Source of the DNA: Caldalkalibacillus salinus
Lineage (GTDB): Bacteria; Bacillota; Bacilli; Caldalkalibacillales; JCM-10596
Direction: 5' to 3'
DNA length: 64,000 bases
Assembly: GCF_016745835.1 (NCBI RefSeq)
Contig: NZ_JAERVL010000001.1
Coordinates: forward strand, 434,001-498,000
Positions 34,175-45,979 of the stretch are shown here, one piece after another. Under the pieces are notes generated by a model, which was given only the letters and a program-made list of their open reading frames with translations, had not been told where the DNA came from and did no database searches. Within the stretch, counting starts at the first letter, position 1; each line of letters starts with the position of its first letter. The translations under genes were made by a program, and so were the position numbers.

Positions 34175-35257
34175 CTACGCTTTATCACTTAACTCAGTAA
34201 ATACGACCTGCTCATCACCAATTGAAAGGACAAATTGCTTTGTCAGCTCATAAGAGTATAAGAAATCTTCATAATCCATTACTTCCACAGGGGAGTGAGC
34301 GTAACGGGATGGAATAGAAATGACCCCCGTTGGAAGTCCACCTAAGCTTGTGGCCAAGGCACCTCCGTCAGTGCCGATACCAGGAAACACTTCCAGCTGA
34401 TATGGGATATGATGTGTCTCTGCTACCTTGATGAGACGTTTGCGTACCCATGGGTGTGTGACTAAGCTGAAATCCATGACTTTAATACCCGGTCCTTGTC
34501 CCAACAAGAGAGTCTGATCCATCATATTTTCGAGTGTGTCACTAACTGGCGTGGTATCTATGGCCAGAGTTATATCTGGCTGTGTATCGAAGGAGACCAC
34601 CTTGGCACCGCGTAATCCCACTTCTTCCTGCACGGAGAAAACCAAATGTAGGTCGCCTTTGAGGTCTACTGTGTGTAACTCTTGTAATAGATGAATGAGG
34701 AGCGCACAGCTAGCCCGATCATCAAAGGCTTTACCGACCAGTCTTTGTTTGCCATTCGCTTGTCCAATGTAGTCTAATTCAGTTGCCCAAGCCACGGGCG
34801 TACCCACTTCAATCCCCATCTCACGTGCTTCTGCTGCCGAGCTTGCCCCCACATCGATATACAGTTGGGAATGCTTTCTTACCGCATGAGGATCGTCGAA
34901 TTTGGCAAAGTGAGCGGATATCGTACCAATGACCCCCTGTACGATCCCTTGTTCAGTTTGTAAACGCACTTTTTGGGCTAAAAGGATACGATCATCGTGA
35001 CCGCCATCTTTTTCAAATCGTAATAAACCGTTGGGTTCGATCTTTTTGACGATGAATCCAACCTCATCCATATGCGCAGATATGAGAAGGCTCGGTCCTT
35101 CGCCTCGGCCCTTTTTGGTGGCAATAACGTTTCCGATGCCATCCACTCGCACTTCATCTGCGTAAGGCTTAACTTTTTGATATATGTATTTGACTACCTT
35201 TTCCTCGAAACCAGGGGGACCAATCAACTGCGTTAGCTCTTGTAGTAATGTTTTCAT
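34175..35257 (-). CDS. M42-family metallopeptidase (deblocking aminopeptidase/glutamyl aminopeptidase-like)
   Basis: Cytoplasmic di-metal aminopeptidase of 360 residues; members form large tetrahedral complexes that trim peptides. Metal and catalytic residues: ISAHMDEVGFIVK (first His/Asp), FDDRASC (bridging Asp), SVQEEVGLRGA (catalytic Glu-Glu), ALAIDTTP-like TLAIDTTP, and PSRYAHSPVE (last His). The open frame extends 62 codons upstream, but ATG 35257 (MKTLLQELTQ) fits the family start and has AAAGGAT upstream. Divergent from the DDAH-like gene. Confidence 0.93.
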   Translation of the reverse strand: MKTLLQELTQLIGPPGFEEKVVKYIYQKVKPYADEVRVDGIGNVIATKKGRGEGPSLLISAHMDEVGFIVKKIEPNGLLRFEKDGGHDDRILLAQKVRLQTEQGIVQGVIGTISAHFAKFDDPHAVRKHSQLYIDVGASSAAEAREMGIEVGTPVAWATELDYIGQANGKQRLVGKAFDDRASCALLIHLLQELHTVDLKGDLHLVFSVQEEVGLRGAKVVSFDTQPDITLAIDTTPVSDTLENMMDQTLLLGQGPGIKVMDFSLVTHPWVRKRLIKVAETHHIPYQLEVFPGIGTDGGALATSLGGLPTGVISIPSRYAHSPVEVMDYEDFLYSYELTKQFVLSIGDEQVVFTELSDKA

Positions 35258-35413
35258 AAGTGCTACAATCCTTTCTATTCTCGAAATATTTAAACATACC
35301 ATATCATAATATGCTCGGAACGTCGAGAAGTGGTGTGTAGTCATTCTACTGTCATTAAACTTGAAGAATAGGGTCATCCTATCAGTAAACGAGTGTTGAG
35401 GAGGGCAGTAGGA

Positions 35414-36274
35414 ATGGCTGCAGAACAGGAAAAGCATTATCAATTAAAAACATACTGTTATAACGAGTATGATCCATTGAAACGTGTCGTCTTGTGCCAA
35501 CCGCAATATATGACTATCCGTGACGTCATCAATGAAACCCAGTCGAAATACAAAGATGAAGGCATTGATATTGATCGTGCCGTGGAGCAGCATACCAAGC
35601 TTGTTAAGACACTTCGTGAACACGATGTGGATGTCATTTTACTTCCCTATCATAAGAAATATCCAGAGCAGGTGTTCACACGTGATATCGGCTTCACGCT
35701 AGGACAAACGATTTTTGTTGCTGACATGGCCCATGAAGTCCGTGAAGGTGAGGAGGATGTACTAAAGCTGTGGTTAGAAGATGAGAATATTCCCTATTAC
35801 AACCTTATTGGAGACGAGATTGAAGGCGGGGACGTCATCATTGATGGAGAGAATGTCTACGTGGGATTGAGTAATCGAACGAACAAACAAGCGGTGGAGC
35901 ACTTGCAAGGCTTATTATCAAACTTTAATGTTATAAAGGTCCCGTTTAAGGAAAAATATTTACACTTAGATTGTGTGTTTAATGTAGTGTCACCAGACGT
36001 CGCCTTGATTTACGAACCGGCCCTTACACAAGAGAATATCGATACGTTTTCATCGCGTTATGACCTGATCAAAGTGAACGAAGAAGAGCAGTTTAAACTA
36101 GGCACAAACGTATTATGTATAGGGAATAACAAAGTGTTAAGCTTACCTGTTAACAAACATGTCAATGACGAGCTACGTAAGCGAGGATTTGATGTCATCG
36201 AAGTGGATATCACAGAAATCATAAAGTCAGGGGGCTCCTTCCGGTGTTGCACCTTACCGTTGCTGCGAGGTTGA
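35414..36274 (+). CDS. DDAH/amidinotransferase-family enzyme (dimethylarginine dimethylaminohydrolase-like)
   Basis: 286 residues of the beta/alpha-propeller guanidino-group-modifying superfamily. VLCQPQYM near the start, FTRDIGF, EGGDVIIDG, HLDCVFNVV with the catalytic His, and the C-terminal GGSFRCCTLPLLRG with the nucleophilic Cys. These enzymes hydrolyse methylarginines or related guanidines to citrulline-type products. The substrate in bacteria is often uncertain. Start ATG 35414 follows GAGGAGGG. The tandem Cys-Cys at the nucleophile position is a family variation. Single gene with its own terminator after it. Confidence 0.88.
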   Translation: MAAEQEKHYQLKTYCYNEYDPLKRVVLCQPQYMTIRDVINETQSKYKDEGIDIDRAVEQHTKLVKTLREHDVDVILLPYHKKYPEQVFTRDIGFTLGQTIFVADMAHEVREGEEDVLKLWLEDENIPYYNLIGDEIEGGDVIIDGENVYVGLSNRTNKQAVEHLQGLLSNFNVIKVPFKEKYLHLDCVFNVVSPDVALIYEPALTQENIDTFSSRYDLIKVNEEEQFKLGTNVLCIGNNKVLSLPVNKHVNDELRKRGFDVIEVDITEIIKSGGSFRCCTLPLLRG

Positions 36275-36393
36275 AATGCTGTGGCTCATGACGATAGTAC
36301 AATTTCAATGATATGTAGGAATAGGAGCAGGGTTTGTTATAGTCTAAGAGGAGGTTTTTTCTTTTCTACAAGAAGAAGGTACGTTAAAGTCTT

Positions 36394-36424
36394 AGAGCTT
36401 GGGTAAATCCCCAAGCTCTTTTTA
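36394..36424 (+). terminator. Terminator after the DDAH-like gene
   Basis: AGAGCTTGGG / CCCAAGCTCT hairpin followed by TTTTT. Confidence 0.88.
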
Positions 36425-36454
36425 CACATTCTATACATCAACGTTTGACTTAAT

Positions 36455-36515
36455 CTAATCTCAGGTTATTAAACTCATCTTAGGTTAAACACTCATCTTA
36501 AGGTATTAAACCTAA
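36455..36515. repeat. Three degenerate direct repeats of about 20 bases
   Basis: Units CTAATCTCAGGTTATTAAA, CTCATCTTAGGTTAAACA and CTCATCTTAAGGTATTAAA lie in tandem just before the 3' end of the BASS gene. Short and AT-rich; function unknown. Confidence 0.5.
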
Positions 36516-36538
36516 TATATAAAAATACTATTCATCAC

Positions 36539-37507
36539 CTACAGCGTGGAGGTCTGTTCAGTATCTTGTTGTTTGCTTCTATCCTGGGCTTTCCGACTCC
36601 AGTAGGTCGCAAGCACAGGGCCTGATAAGTTGTGCCACACGCTAAAAATAGCGCTCGGAATTGCGGCAATCGGGTTGAAATGAAGCGTGGCTAAGGTAGC
36701 GCCTAAGGCAGAATTCTGCATCCCCACTTCAATGGATACTGCTTTTCGTTTCGATTCACTGACCTTGAGTAACTTCGCAAGATAATAGCCGAGTGCTAAA
36801 CCGAATAGGTTGTGTAAGATGACAATGGCAAAAACGGTGACTCCTGTCGATACGAGGTTCTCTTTGCTGGTTGCAACCACGCCTGCAACGATGGCAACGA
36901 TGGCTGTCACAGACACCAGCGGTAACACTTTAATACTACTGTCTACGATATGTCCAAATATCAAACGTGCCATAATGCCTAAGCCAATAGGGATGATGAT
37001 CACTTTGAAAATGGTTAAGAATAAGTCACTCGCCGATACGGGGAGCCACTGACTGGCTAGTAGCCAAATGAGCGTCGGTGTAAGGATCGGTGCTATCACC
37101 GTCGATACAGAAGTAATAGAAACTGAAAGTGCCGTATCGCCTTTAGACAAATACGTCATAACATTAGAAGCAGTTCCGCCGGGGCAGCAACCGACAAGAA
37201 TTACCCCAACGGCAAGCTCAGGGGGCAAGCTGAACCCGTAAGCTAAAGCAAAAGCCACGAGTGGCATAATCGTAAACTGTGCCCCAACACCAATAGCCAC
37301 ATCCAAGGGTCGACGAAAGACCTCACTAAAGTCTTTGGGGGTTAACGTTAAACCCATCCCGAACATCACGATTCCCAGTAAAGGTACGATGATGGACGTG
37401 ATACCAGTAAACCACTCAGGTTGAAAAAACGCCAGTATAGAGAAAATAATGACCCATACGCCAAATGTATTGCCAAAGAATTGGCTTATTTTTCCGAGTG
37501 TTTGCAT
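36539..37507 (-). CDS. Bile acid:sodium symporter (BASS) family transporter, YocS-like
   Basis: 322 residues, about 10 helices. The family core VGCCPGGTASNVMTYLSKGD and the second crossover region with VSIEVGMQNSALGATLA are present; they form the Na+-binding sites of BASS proteins. Bacterial members carry organic anions such as pantothenate or 2-oxoacids; the true substrate cannot be read here. ATG 37507 is preferred over ATG 37513, because AAAGGAG lies 8 bases before the former and 2 before the latter. No functional partner adjacent. Confidence 0.9.
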   Translation of the reverse strand: MQTLGKISQFFGNTFGVWVIIFSILAFFQPEWFTGITSIIVPLLGIVMFGMGLTLTPKDFSEVFRRPLDVAIGVGAQFTIMPLVAFALAYGFSLPPELAVGVILVGCCPGGTASNVMTYLSKGDTALSVSITSVSTVIAPILTPTLIWLLASQWLPVSASDLFLTIFKVIIIPIGLGIMARLIFGHIVDSSIKVLPLVSVTAIVAIVAGVVATSKENLVSTGVTVFAIVILHNLFGLALGYYLAKLLKVSESKRKAVSIEVGMQNSALGATLATLHFNPIAAIPSAIFSVWHNLSGPVLATYWSRKAQDRSKQQDTEQTSTL

Positions 37508-37694
37508 CTTCATAACTCCTTTCTCTCTTACAATCTTGTTGATGCGATAGTTTTGATAGAAAATATAACTATCATTATATTCTAAAAATTAAATAAACAA
37601 AAGGACAAATTTTTGTTGACGGGCAAACAAATCTTTACACGGCAATCTGCTGGCGTATATCATGGAGTTAAAAAGAGGAAGGTTGTCTCCATTC

Positions 37695-38246
37695 ATGGTC
37701 AAAAGTGTTGTTGTCACTGGCTATAAAGCACATGAACTCGGTGTCTTTAACGAGAAGCACCCGGGTATTCCATACATTAAAAAAGCGATAGAACAGCCAT
37801 TACGTACGCTGATTGAAGAAGGGTTAGAGTGGGTCATCATTTCAGGGCAGTTAGGTGTAGAGTTATGGGCAGCAGATGTGGTGTTTTCCCTTCAGGAGGA
37901 GTATCCACACCTTCAGTTAGCTGTTCTCACTCCCTTTCTAGATCAAGAAAAGAACTGGCAGGAGGAGAAGCAAGAACGTTATCAATCCATACTCGCACAG
38001 GCGGATTATGTGAATGCCATTTCCAAAAGACCGTATGAAGGGCCATGGCAATTTAGAGCAAAGAACACATTTTTACTCGATCATAGTGATGCCTTAATAC
38101 TCGTATATGATGATGAAAATGAAGGCACACCGAAGTATTTGTATGAAGCCGCTTGTCAGAGAGTGGAATCTGAAGATTATACGCTTATCAGGGTTACGTC
38201 TTTCGATTTGCAGATGATTGTTGATGAAGAAACCTATGAGATGTAG
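37695..38246 (+). CDS. ypsA: YpsA-like SLOG-family protein (DUF1273)
   Basis: 183 residues of the TIGR00730/SLOG nucleotide-binding superfamily. Visible: VVVTGYKAHELGVF at the N-terminus, LEWVIISGQLGVELWAA (glycine-rich ligand-binding loop), FLLDHSDALILVYDDENEGTPKYLYEAA. YpsA of Bacillus and Staphylococcus affects cell division and works near GpsB. ATG 37695 (MVKSVVVTGY) fits the family start; GAGGAAGG is upstream. In B. subtilis it is near ypsC/gpsB, which are not in this window. Confidence 0.88.
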   Translation: MVKSVVVTGYKAHELGVFNEKHPGIPYIKKAIEQPLRTLIEEGLEWVIISGQLGVELWAADVVFSLQEEYPHLQLAVLTPFLDQEKNWQEEKQERYQSILAQADYVNAISKRPYEGPWQFRAKNTFLLDHSDALILVYDDENEGTPKYLYEAACQRVESEDYTLIRVTSFDLQMIVDEETYEM

Positions 38247-38449
38247 CAGATGTTCTGACTCACCCGACTCATAGAACGTCGCGAAAAGGTAAAGACAAAC
38301 AAGTTTAATGTTGTAATCATTTAACGGTGGATATTTTCATGAAACTTTTTATGTGTGACGCCGTATGACATGTAGTGAATATAATTGAAGACAAAGATAT
38401 CGATTTAACGACTAACGATCTTAAACATTATGATGAACGGAGTGGTCAT

Positions 38450-38671
38450 ATGAGTGAGATAGCCAGCAATGGTAAGGGATGTATCAAATGCGGACACACA
38501 GAAGCGGAAACGAAGGAGATTGCGACGACAGGGACAGGACTTTCTAAAATGTTTGATATCCAACATAATAGATTTATGGTTGTTTACTGCACCCATTGTG
38601 GGTATTCAGAGTTTTATAATAAAGATGCAAATAGAACCTCAGATGTCATCGATTTCTTCTTTGGAGGTTAG
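38450..38671 (+). CDS. Small zinc-ribbon protein (COG3478 type)
   Basis: 73 residues from ATG 38450. Two CxxC knuckles, CIKCGH near residue 11 and CTHCGYSEF near residue 45, make one zinc ribbon; GTGLSKMFDIQHNRFMVV lies between them. This matches small nucleic-acid-binding Zn-ribbon proteins common in Bacillaceae, of unknown exact role. The frame extends further upstream (38375), but GGAGTGG supports 38450. Ends 20 bases before a strong bidirectional terminator. Confidence 0.87.
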   Translation: MSEIASNGKGCIKCGHTEAETKEIATTGTGLSKMFDIQHNRFMVVYCTHCGYSEFYNKDANRTSDVIDFFFGG

Positions 38672-38690
38672 GAAAATATTCAATCAACAA

Positions 38691-38733
38691 AACCGAGCTT
38701 GGTACGCTGTTGGCAACCAAGCTCGGTTTTGTA
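38691..38733. terminator. Bidirectional terminator between Zn-ribbon gene and proC
   Basis: AACCGAGCTTGGT / ACCAAGCTCGGTT, 13 perfect pairs with a 13-base loop, A-run and T-run on the two sides, between convergent genes. Confidence 0.9.
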
Positions 38734-38768
38734 TGTAAGCGGATATCGCATAATGTATACTTCAAGAT

Positions 38769-39563
38769 TCACTGCTCTCCTCGGGCGTGAGCATTTGTGG
38801 CTTTTACAGCTTCCTTCAATAGCGCCTCAAACCGATGCTGATGAAGGATATCTAGTCCAGCGGCGGTTGAACCACCTGGTGTTGTAACTTGTTCTCTTAG
38901 ATCACCTGGGTCATATCCGGCTTCTAGCATAGCTGCGGAGCCACTGATCATGTTGGTAACAAGGGTGCGGGCTTGTTCAGGAGAGACACCATAAGATTGA
39001 GCCGCTTTTTCAAGTGCTTCGCAGAATAGATACAAGAACGCAGGCGCACTACCCGTGATGGCCGTCATATCATGAACTTGCTGCTCAGAAAGGAGGACGG
39101 CCTGTCCGATCGCCTCGAGAATCATGTGCAACGTTTGCTTATCTTTTTCCGTTACGTATCGACCAAGCGTGTAAGTCGACAGTGATCGCTGAACTTGAGC
39201 CGCCGTATTAGGCATTATCCATGCCACGGGCGTTCCTTGAGGTAACCGCTCCTCCATATAAGTTGGATCGATCCCAGCCGCGACTGTCATAATGAACGGC
39301 TGGGATACAGAGTGGCTCAATTCAGCCAATAAGGTGTCGTGTGCATGGGGTGGGGCAGCTAATAATACGGCGTCTACCTGGTGCACGTACGAAGGCCACT
39401 CAGGCGTGACTGTCACGTGATACGTCTGCTGTAACGCTTGGAGTCGGTCCATGCTTTTTTGATTACTCACAATGATATCTTTCGCTTTAATACGTCCTTG
39501 TTGTACGAGACCAGAGATGATCGCCTCAGACATTCGCCCGGCCCCGATAATTAATAGTTTCAT
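38769..39563 (-). CDS. proC: Pyrroline-5-carboxylate reductase
   Basis: Last step of proline synthesis: reduces pyrroline-5-carboxylate with NAD(P)H. 264 residues. The N-terminal Rossmann motif is LLIIGAGRMSEAII (Met instead of Gly at one family position); MPNTAAQV is the substrate-binding block, and the C-terminal ITGSAPAFLYLFCEAL and TTPGGSTAAGLDIL are the family signature. Single gene upstream of a bidirectional terminator; the dynamin gene lies upstream on the same strand. Confidence 0.93.
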   Translation of the reverse strand: MKLLIIGAGRMSEAIISGLVQQGRIKAKDIIVSNQKSMDRLQALQQTYHVTVTPEWPSYVHQVDAVLLAAPPHAHDTLLAELSHSVSQPFIMTVAAGIDPTYMEERLPQGTPVAWIMPNTAAQVQRSLSTYTLGRYVTEKDKQTLHMILEAIGQAVLLSEQQVHDMTAITGSAPAFLYLFCEALEKAAQSYGVSPEQARTLVTNMISGSAAMLEAGYDPGDLREQVTTPGGSTAAGLDILHQHRFEALLKEAVKATNAHARGEQ

Positions 39564-39662
39564 GGCTACACTTCCTTTTGACCTCTATTTCTTATCTTAA
39601 CTAATTTTGTATACCACTCGTCACTTATAGTCACTTGGACTCACTTAGTTTAACCGGCTAGG

Positions 39663-42600
39663 TTATACGCTTCTATACGCTTCCTTGGCTTTTTTCAGTT
39701 CTTGCACGGAGATGTGACCTTGTAACGCTTGGATTTTGGCTGACATGAGTGTCTGAATCTCTGTTGATAACCTCTCTTTCATTTCTACGCTTAACTCATC
39801 CCACTTGTCTTGATAATACGCTTGAAAAGAGGCTAGCGCTTCTTCTAAAAATTCATGGACAACACCTTGTAATCGTTCTTCTAAGTAGGCTTGTAACGTT
39901 GCTTTACCATTGCCCTCAAAGAATTGCTTTGCTGATTTAAATTGCTTATAACAAGTCTGTCGTTCCTTATCTGTCAGTTGTGCAATTTGATCTGGCATAG
40001 CGGGTTGCTCAAATGACTTACTCATGTTCAGGTCACTCATGTGCCATTGATGCTGTTGAAGATGGTGCTGCCACTCCTGGGTAATGTTCTTTAGACCATC
40101 CTTAAGATATCTTTCCATCCTTACGGTGAGGGCTTTTAGCTCCTCCTTTAATTGATAAGAGATGTCAAAACGGAGTTCTTCTAGACACCCATCAATCACT
40201 TTTTTCATATTTTGATTTCCCTGAAAGACAGAAGGATGGAACGCTTCATTCACATGATCAGAAAAATGATGAAACAAGCGCTGTTTGACATAGTAAATAT
40301 GCTCTTGCAGTTCTCGATTAACATCCTCATGGAATGAAACGTAAGCCCTTGCTTTAACTTTTTCCTGTAAGGCTTGACCTGCTTCCTGCACGGACTTTAT
40401 TTTCGCTTGTTTTTTGTCTTGAGAGGATTGTAAGTCCTCAAGCATCTCGTCTATCAGCTGGGCCCCTTTTTGTAAGTCTAGCTCTGCGCTCTTGGTCAGA
40501 ACATCGACCACATCAGTAGAAAGAAACTGAGTAAAAGAGGACATGAAGGAATGGAAGCCTTCATTCGGTTGCCCATAGAGCACGTCTAAACTTGAAACAG
40601 GATAAGTCCGTGGATGTCGAATACCGGACTTCAACAGTTCCTGTTTGACATGATCAACGACGAGAGATAACTCTTCTTCAGACTGCGCCAGGTCTGCGGC
40701 GTTAATCAGGAAGAACATCTTGTCTAAAGCGAATTGGTCCTTGACACGGCCGAGCTGATCTAAAAATTGACGATCCGCTTTACTAAAGGCATGGTTATAG
40801 TACGTCACGTAAAGAATCACGTCCGCATGCTTCACATAGTCGAAGGCCACATTCGTATGACGAGCGAAAATAGAGTCTGCGCCAGGGGTGTCGATGAAGG
40901 TCATCCCTTTCTTAAGTAACGGATGATCGACATACAACCGAATGGTGGACACAAAGCATGCTTTCGTTTCCTCAGCCACAATCTGGCTAAAGGTGTCTTG
41001 GTCCGTTTTTTGTTCTGAGCCAAGCTGGTCTTGTGCCACAGACCAACCTTTATGACAAGCGTTGAGGAACGTATAGTAAGGTTTTAGGCTGGCACGTAAT
41101 TGACTCGGATCGACTTCAGTAATCTGCTCTAATTTATTAACCATATCACCTTGAACAGAGAGCTGCAGGCGTTCTAGCGCTGTGTCAACTTGGGCACGAA
41201 TCTCTTGCTCAGACTTCATTTGAATAACCGCTGTCCCCGTTGGATAATGCGCATCAGCGGGCAAAAGCTGGTTAATTGCAGCCGTTGTGGGGTGAGGGGA
41301 GACAGGTAAATACGCTTCACCTAACAAAGCGTTAATCAATGAGGATTTGCCCGCACTGAACGCACCAAATAAGCAGACAGTGAATTGATTGTCCTCTAGT
41401 CTTTGGGCTCTTGAGCGAAGGTCTTGCACCCACGCGTCCATATGAGGTAATTGAGATAAGATGTCACTGCCTTGAGATAAACGCTGAGCCATGTGTTGGA
41501 CGACCTCAGTGTCCACATGCCATTTTTGATCCCAAGTCGTGTTGCTGTCTTCCGGTGTTGGGCTGTTCGCGTTACTCGTTTCTGGTATTGACATGTTGAA
41601 TGAAAGAGACTCGTCGTTCACTTGTTGTATAGGCTGATCGTGACTCACAGGTTGTTCAGATTTCATCTCAGCGAATAACGGTGCGATTTGAGCGACTTGC
41701 CCGTTTTGTGAAGAATCGCTTTGATCCACAGCTCCAGAATGAGGACCCTTCTGGGCGTCCTGCAGTGTAAGAGTGTCTTCATTAGACGCTGTCGTCAATG
41801 CTGTCAAATCTTCCTCAACACGTGCGATATCATTCTGAATACGATGTTCAACGCTTTGTTGCGCCTCTTCATATGCATTTTCGATGTCCTCGATACGTTT
41901 AAGCGCTTCAATGAGTGCTTGTCGAGCGTCAAACGATTCCCGGTGATACTTTTCCAATAATGCTTGACCTTCCTCAATAAAGGTGCGTGTGCCTCGTCTG
42001 TATAACTGTTTGATTTGGCCCTTGATGTCTTTGGCTAAGATGTACGTGTAATCATCGCCAACTGTGTCATGCTTGACGCTTTGAACCAGTTGTTCCTTAG
42101 GATACGTGAGATGCCAGGAGGCCAATGTTTCGGCAAAACCTTCATCATAAAGATCATAAGCGTGCGCCTTTTGTTTTAATGTTTCCTTCACATGCCATTC
42201 GACCTGGGTCTGTATATTTTCAGTCAAATTGTCATAAAGTTGTGTGAGGCGACGTTCTTGCTCTTCTGCTGTCTTTTTCTTGGAGAATAGTAGACCAACC
42301 TTAAAATCCTTCTGCTGACTCTCAACGAAGGCCTCTAAATACTGCATCGTTTGGTAGGGTGTGAGTATGGCATTGTCCAGTATAGACGTGATGTCTGCTT
42401 CACACTCTGGCGTCCAGCGCGCAATTTTAGCTTCAGAATGCTTGTATTCTGCTAAGGCATTTTTATTATCAGACCATTCCCATTTCTCTTTCAGTGCTTC
42501 ACATTCATTTAACATGGCATGGTACCGTTTTTGGGTCTCATTTTTCAGAAACGTGCCGTGTTCTTTCCATAACGTACGGATATCCTTATGTATCTGATCC

Positions 42601-43409
42601 GTGATAAGTCCGTATTTTAACTTTTTAACACGATGTAAGCCCTTTTTAAGGGCAGGGAGTTGGTTATATGGGTGTTCGGGTTTTTTTAACGATGTGAGAA
42701 GGAGCGCCTCAACTTCAACTCCCCAAGAGCGTAATCCTTCGTTCATGCGCTCTTGGAACTTGTTCATCGACAGCTCGCTGTCGCGGTGCTTATCGATTTG
42801 GTTAACCACAAGAATGATACGCTTGCCTTTCTCCTTCAAACGTTTTAGAAATTCAAAATTCCCTTCAGACTGAACGTGGTTATAATCTGTGACGAATACG
42901 ATTAAATCAGCAAGGTGAAGTGCTTCCTCTGTTGCCGCTTGGTGTTGGTGATCTGTGGAGTCAATTCCTGGTGTGTCCAATAGTTGTACACCCTCTTCTA
43001 AGAGGGGCTGATCCGTTTGGATATCGACCTTTTTAACCTGTGTACCGTCTTTATAGTAGTGTTTCCATTGATCAATATCTTCTAGTTTTACGGTCTTCGT
43101 TTGCCCATCCGTTAATGTGATCACCGCTTGTGGCGGACCTTGACGTAGGATGACCAGGTTAGCGCTCGTCGGGATCGGACTAGAGGGAAGTAAAGCTTCT
43201 CCTAGTAAAGCATTAATCATACTGGACTTACCAGCGGAAAAATGACCACAAAACCCAATATTTAATGTGTTTTCCTCAAGCTTTGAAATAAGATCATTGA
43301 CTTTACTCGCTGTTTTTGCGTCCTGTTTTGCTTCAATCTGCTCTTTCATCTCTGTTAATAATGCGATGTGTTGATTCATCATAGTGTGTGTCTGCTCTGT
43401 CACAATCAT
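39663..43409 (-). CDS. dynA: Two-headed bacterial dynamin (DynA/YpbR)
   Basis: Large membrane-remodelling GTPase of 1248 residues made of two fused dynamin-like units, as in B. subtilis DynA, which tethers and fuses membranes. First GTPase: GHFSAGKSSMINALLGE (about 55-71), LLDTPGIDSTD, and NQID. Second GTPase: GAFSAGKSSLINALLGE (about 680-700), FIDTPGADSIF, and NAAD. Long helical, Gln/Glu-rich stalk and assembly regions follow each (about 280-560 and 960-1245). A Ser/Asn/Thr/Asp-rich linker (about 570-620) joins the two halves. The gene is single. Its product helps membrane repair under stress and resistance to phage in related species. Confidence 0.93.
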   Translation of the reverse strand: MIVTEQTHTMMNQHIALLTEMKEQIEAKQDAKTASKVNDLISKLEENTLNIGFCGHFSAGKSSMINALLGEALLPSSPIPTSANLVILRQGPPQAVITLTDGQTKTVKLEDIDQWKHYYKDGTQVKKVDIQTDQPLLEEGVQLLDTPGIDSTDHQHQAATEEALHLADLIVFVTDYNHVQSEGNFEFLKRLKEKGKRIILVVNQIDKHRDSELSMNKFQERMNEGLRSWGVEVEALLLTSLKKPEHPYNQLPALKKGLHRVKKLKYGLITDQIHKDIRTLWKEHGTFLKNETQKRYHAMLNECEALKEKWEWSDNKNALAEYKHSEAKIARWTPECEADITSILDNAILTPYQTMQYLEAFVESQQKDFKVGLLFSKKKTAEEQERRLTQLYDNLTENIQTQVEWHVKETLKQKAHAYDLYDEGFAETLASWHLTYPKEQLVQSVKHDTVGDDYTYILAKDIKGQIKQLYRRGTRTFIEEGQALLEKYHRESFDARQALIEALKRIEDIENAYEEAQQSVEHRIQNDIARVEEDLTALTTASNEDTLTLQDAQKGPHSGAVDQSDSSQNGQVAQIAPLFAEMKSEQPVSHDQPIQQVNDESLSFNMSIPETSNANSPTPEDSNTTWDQKWHVDTEVVQHMAQRLSQGSDILSQLPHMDAWVQDLRSRAQRLEDNQFTVCLFGAFSAGKSSLINALLGEAYLPVSPHPTTAAINQLLPADAHYPTGTAVIQMKSEQEIRAQVDTALERLQLSVQGDMVNKLEQITEVDPSQLRASLKPYYTFLNACHKGWSVAQDQLGSEQKTDQDTFSQIVAEETKACFVSTIRLYVDHPLLKKGMTFIDTPGADSIFARHTNVAFDYVKHADVILYVTYYNHAFSKADRQFLDQLGRVKDQFALDKMFFLINAADLAQSEEELSLVVDHVKQELLKSGIRHPRTYPVSSLDVLYGQPNEGFHSFMSSFTQFLSTDVVDVLTKSAELDLQKGAQLIDEMLEDLQSSQDKKQAKIKSVQEAGQALQEKVKARAYVSFHEDVNRELQEHIYYVKQRLFHHFSDHVNEAFHPSVFQGNQNMKKVIDGCLEELRFDISYQLKEELKALTVRMERYLKDGLKNITQEWQHHLQQHQWHMSDLNMSKSFEQPAMPDQIAQLTDKERQTCYKQFKSAKQFFEGNGKATLQAYLEERLQGVVHEFLEEALASFQAYYQDKWDELSVEMKERLSTEIQTLMSAKIQALQGHISVQELKKAKEAYRSV

Positions 43410-43730
43410 CTATGCCTTCACTACCTTTTCCGTACAGTTGATTAGATTTTTGTATCATTTCTCTGATTATTATAACACTGAACGGGTGACTTAGCAGGGA
43501 TAACGTAGCTGGAAGGATAAATGGCAGACCATCAGCGCCGTCATTGCCTAGGAAATAGTGGTCAGGGCCTATATTTCGCTATGGATTGACAGGGGAATGA
43601 TGGTTGTGGGAATGTGTTTGTCGCTTGGAAGGCGATATATGTCTGTGGGGTGAAAGGGGTTACAATTCGAATCAAAAAAAGAGGGATCGATAGACGACAA
43701 TATATGATGGTCTCAATCCCCCTTTAACAT
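43410..43730. other. Gap between dynA and the small DUF2639-like gene
   Basis: No gene seen in six frames. It holds the likely dynA upstream region and, on the minus strand, the terminator at 43673-43725. Inverted or repeated elements were not recognised elsewhere in it. Confidence 0.5.
43673..43725 (-). terminator. Terminator after the DUF2639-like gene (minus strand)
   Basis: Read on the minus strand: AAAGGGGGAT ... ATCCCTCTTT with a T-run at its end; ten pairs with one wobble and an imperfect inner stem. Confidence 0.6.
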
Positions 43731-43859
43731 TTATTTGTTTTGTTCAAGGACGTTTGCTAGGATGTGAGCTTTGTACTTCTCAACTTTCTTTTGCTCAATG
43801 TAACGAATGCCTCTTTTTTTCAATTCTTCAACGTACCAACCTTTTGTTCCAACGTACAT
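43731..43859 (-). CDS. Small DUF2639-like protein
   Basis: 42 residues from ATG 43859: MYVGTKGWYVEELKKRGIRY followed by a short basic helix and HILANVLEQNK. The motif TKGWYVEELKK(x)GI is the hallmark of DUF2639 small proteins in Bacillaceae. AAAGGATG lies at the right distance (9 bases), so the 67-residue reading from the longer frame is not needed. Function unknown. Confidence 0.75.
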   Translation of the reverse strand: MYVGTKGWYVEELKKRGIRYIEQKKVEKYKAHILANVLEQNK

Positions 43860-45877
<2,018 letters not shown>

Positions 45878-45887
45878 AGTTTTGAGA

Positions 45888-45928
45888 AGAGTAAGGGGTG
45901 TCTAGGACACTCTTTACTCTTTTTTAAG
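45888..45928 (+). terminator. Terminator after the YkpA-type gene
   Basis: AGAGTAAGGGGTGTC / GGACACTCTTTACTCT with a two-base loop (one bulge) and TTTTTT. Confidence 0.88.
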
Positions 45929-45979
45929 GTGCCATTGGGGATTTAAGGAGGGGCGTGAATTCCTGTCCGTAACTATGAA

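Noticed and set aside
36229-36274. Tandem Cys-Cys in the DDAH-like C-terminus as a mutation
   Set aside because: The FRC(C/M)TLPL arrangement fits the family, and the nucleophilic Cys is present.
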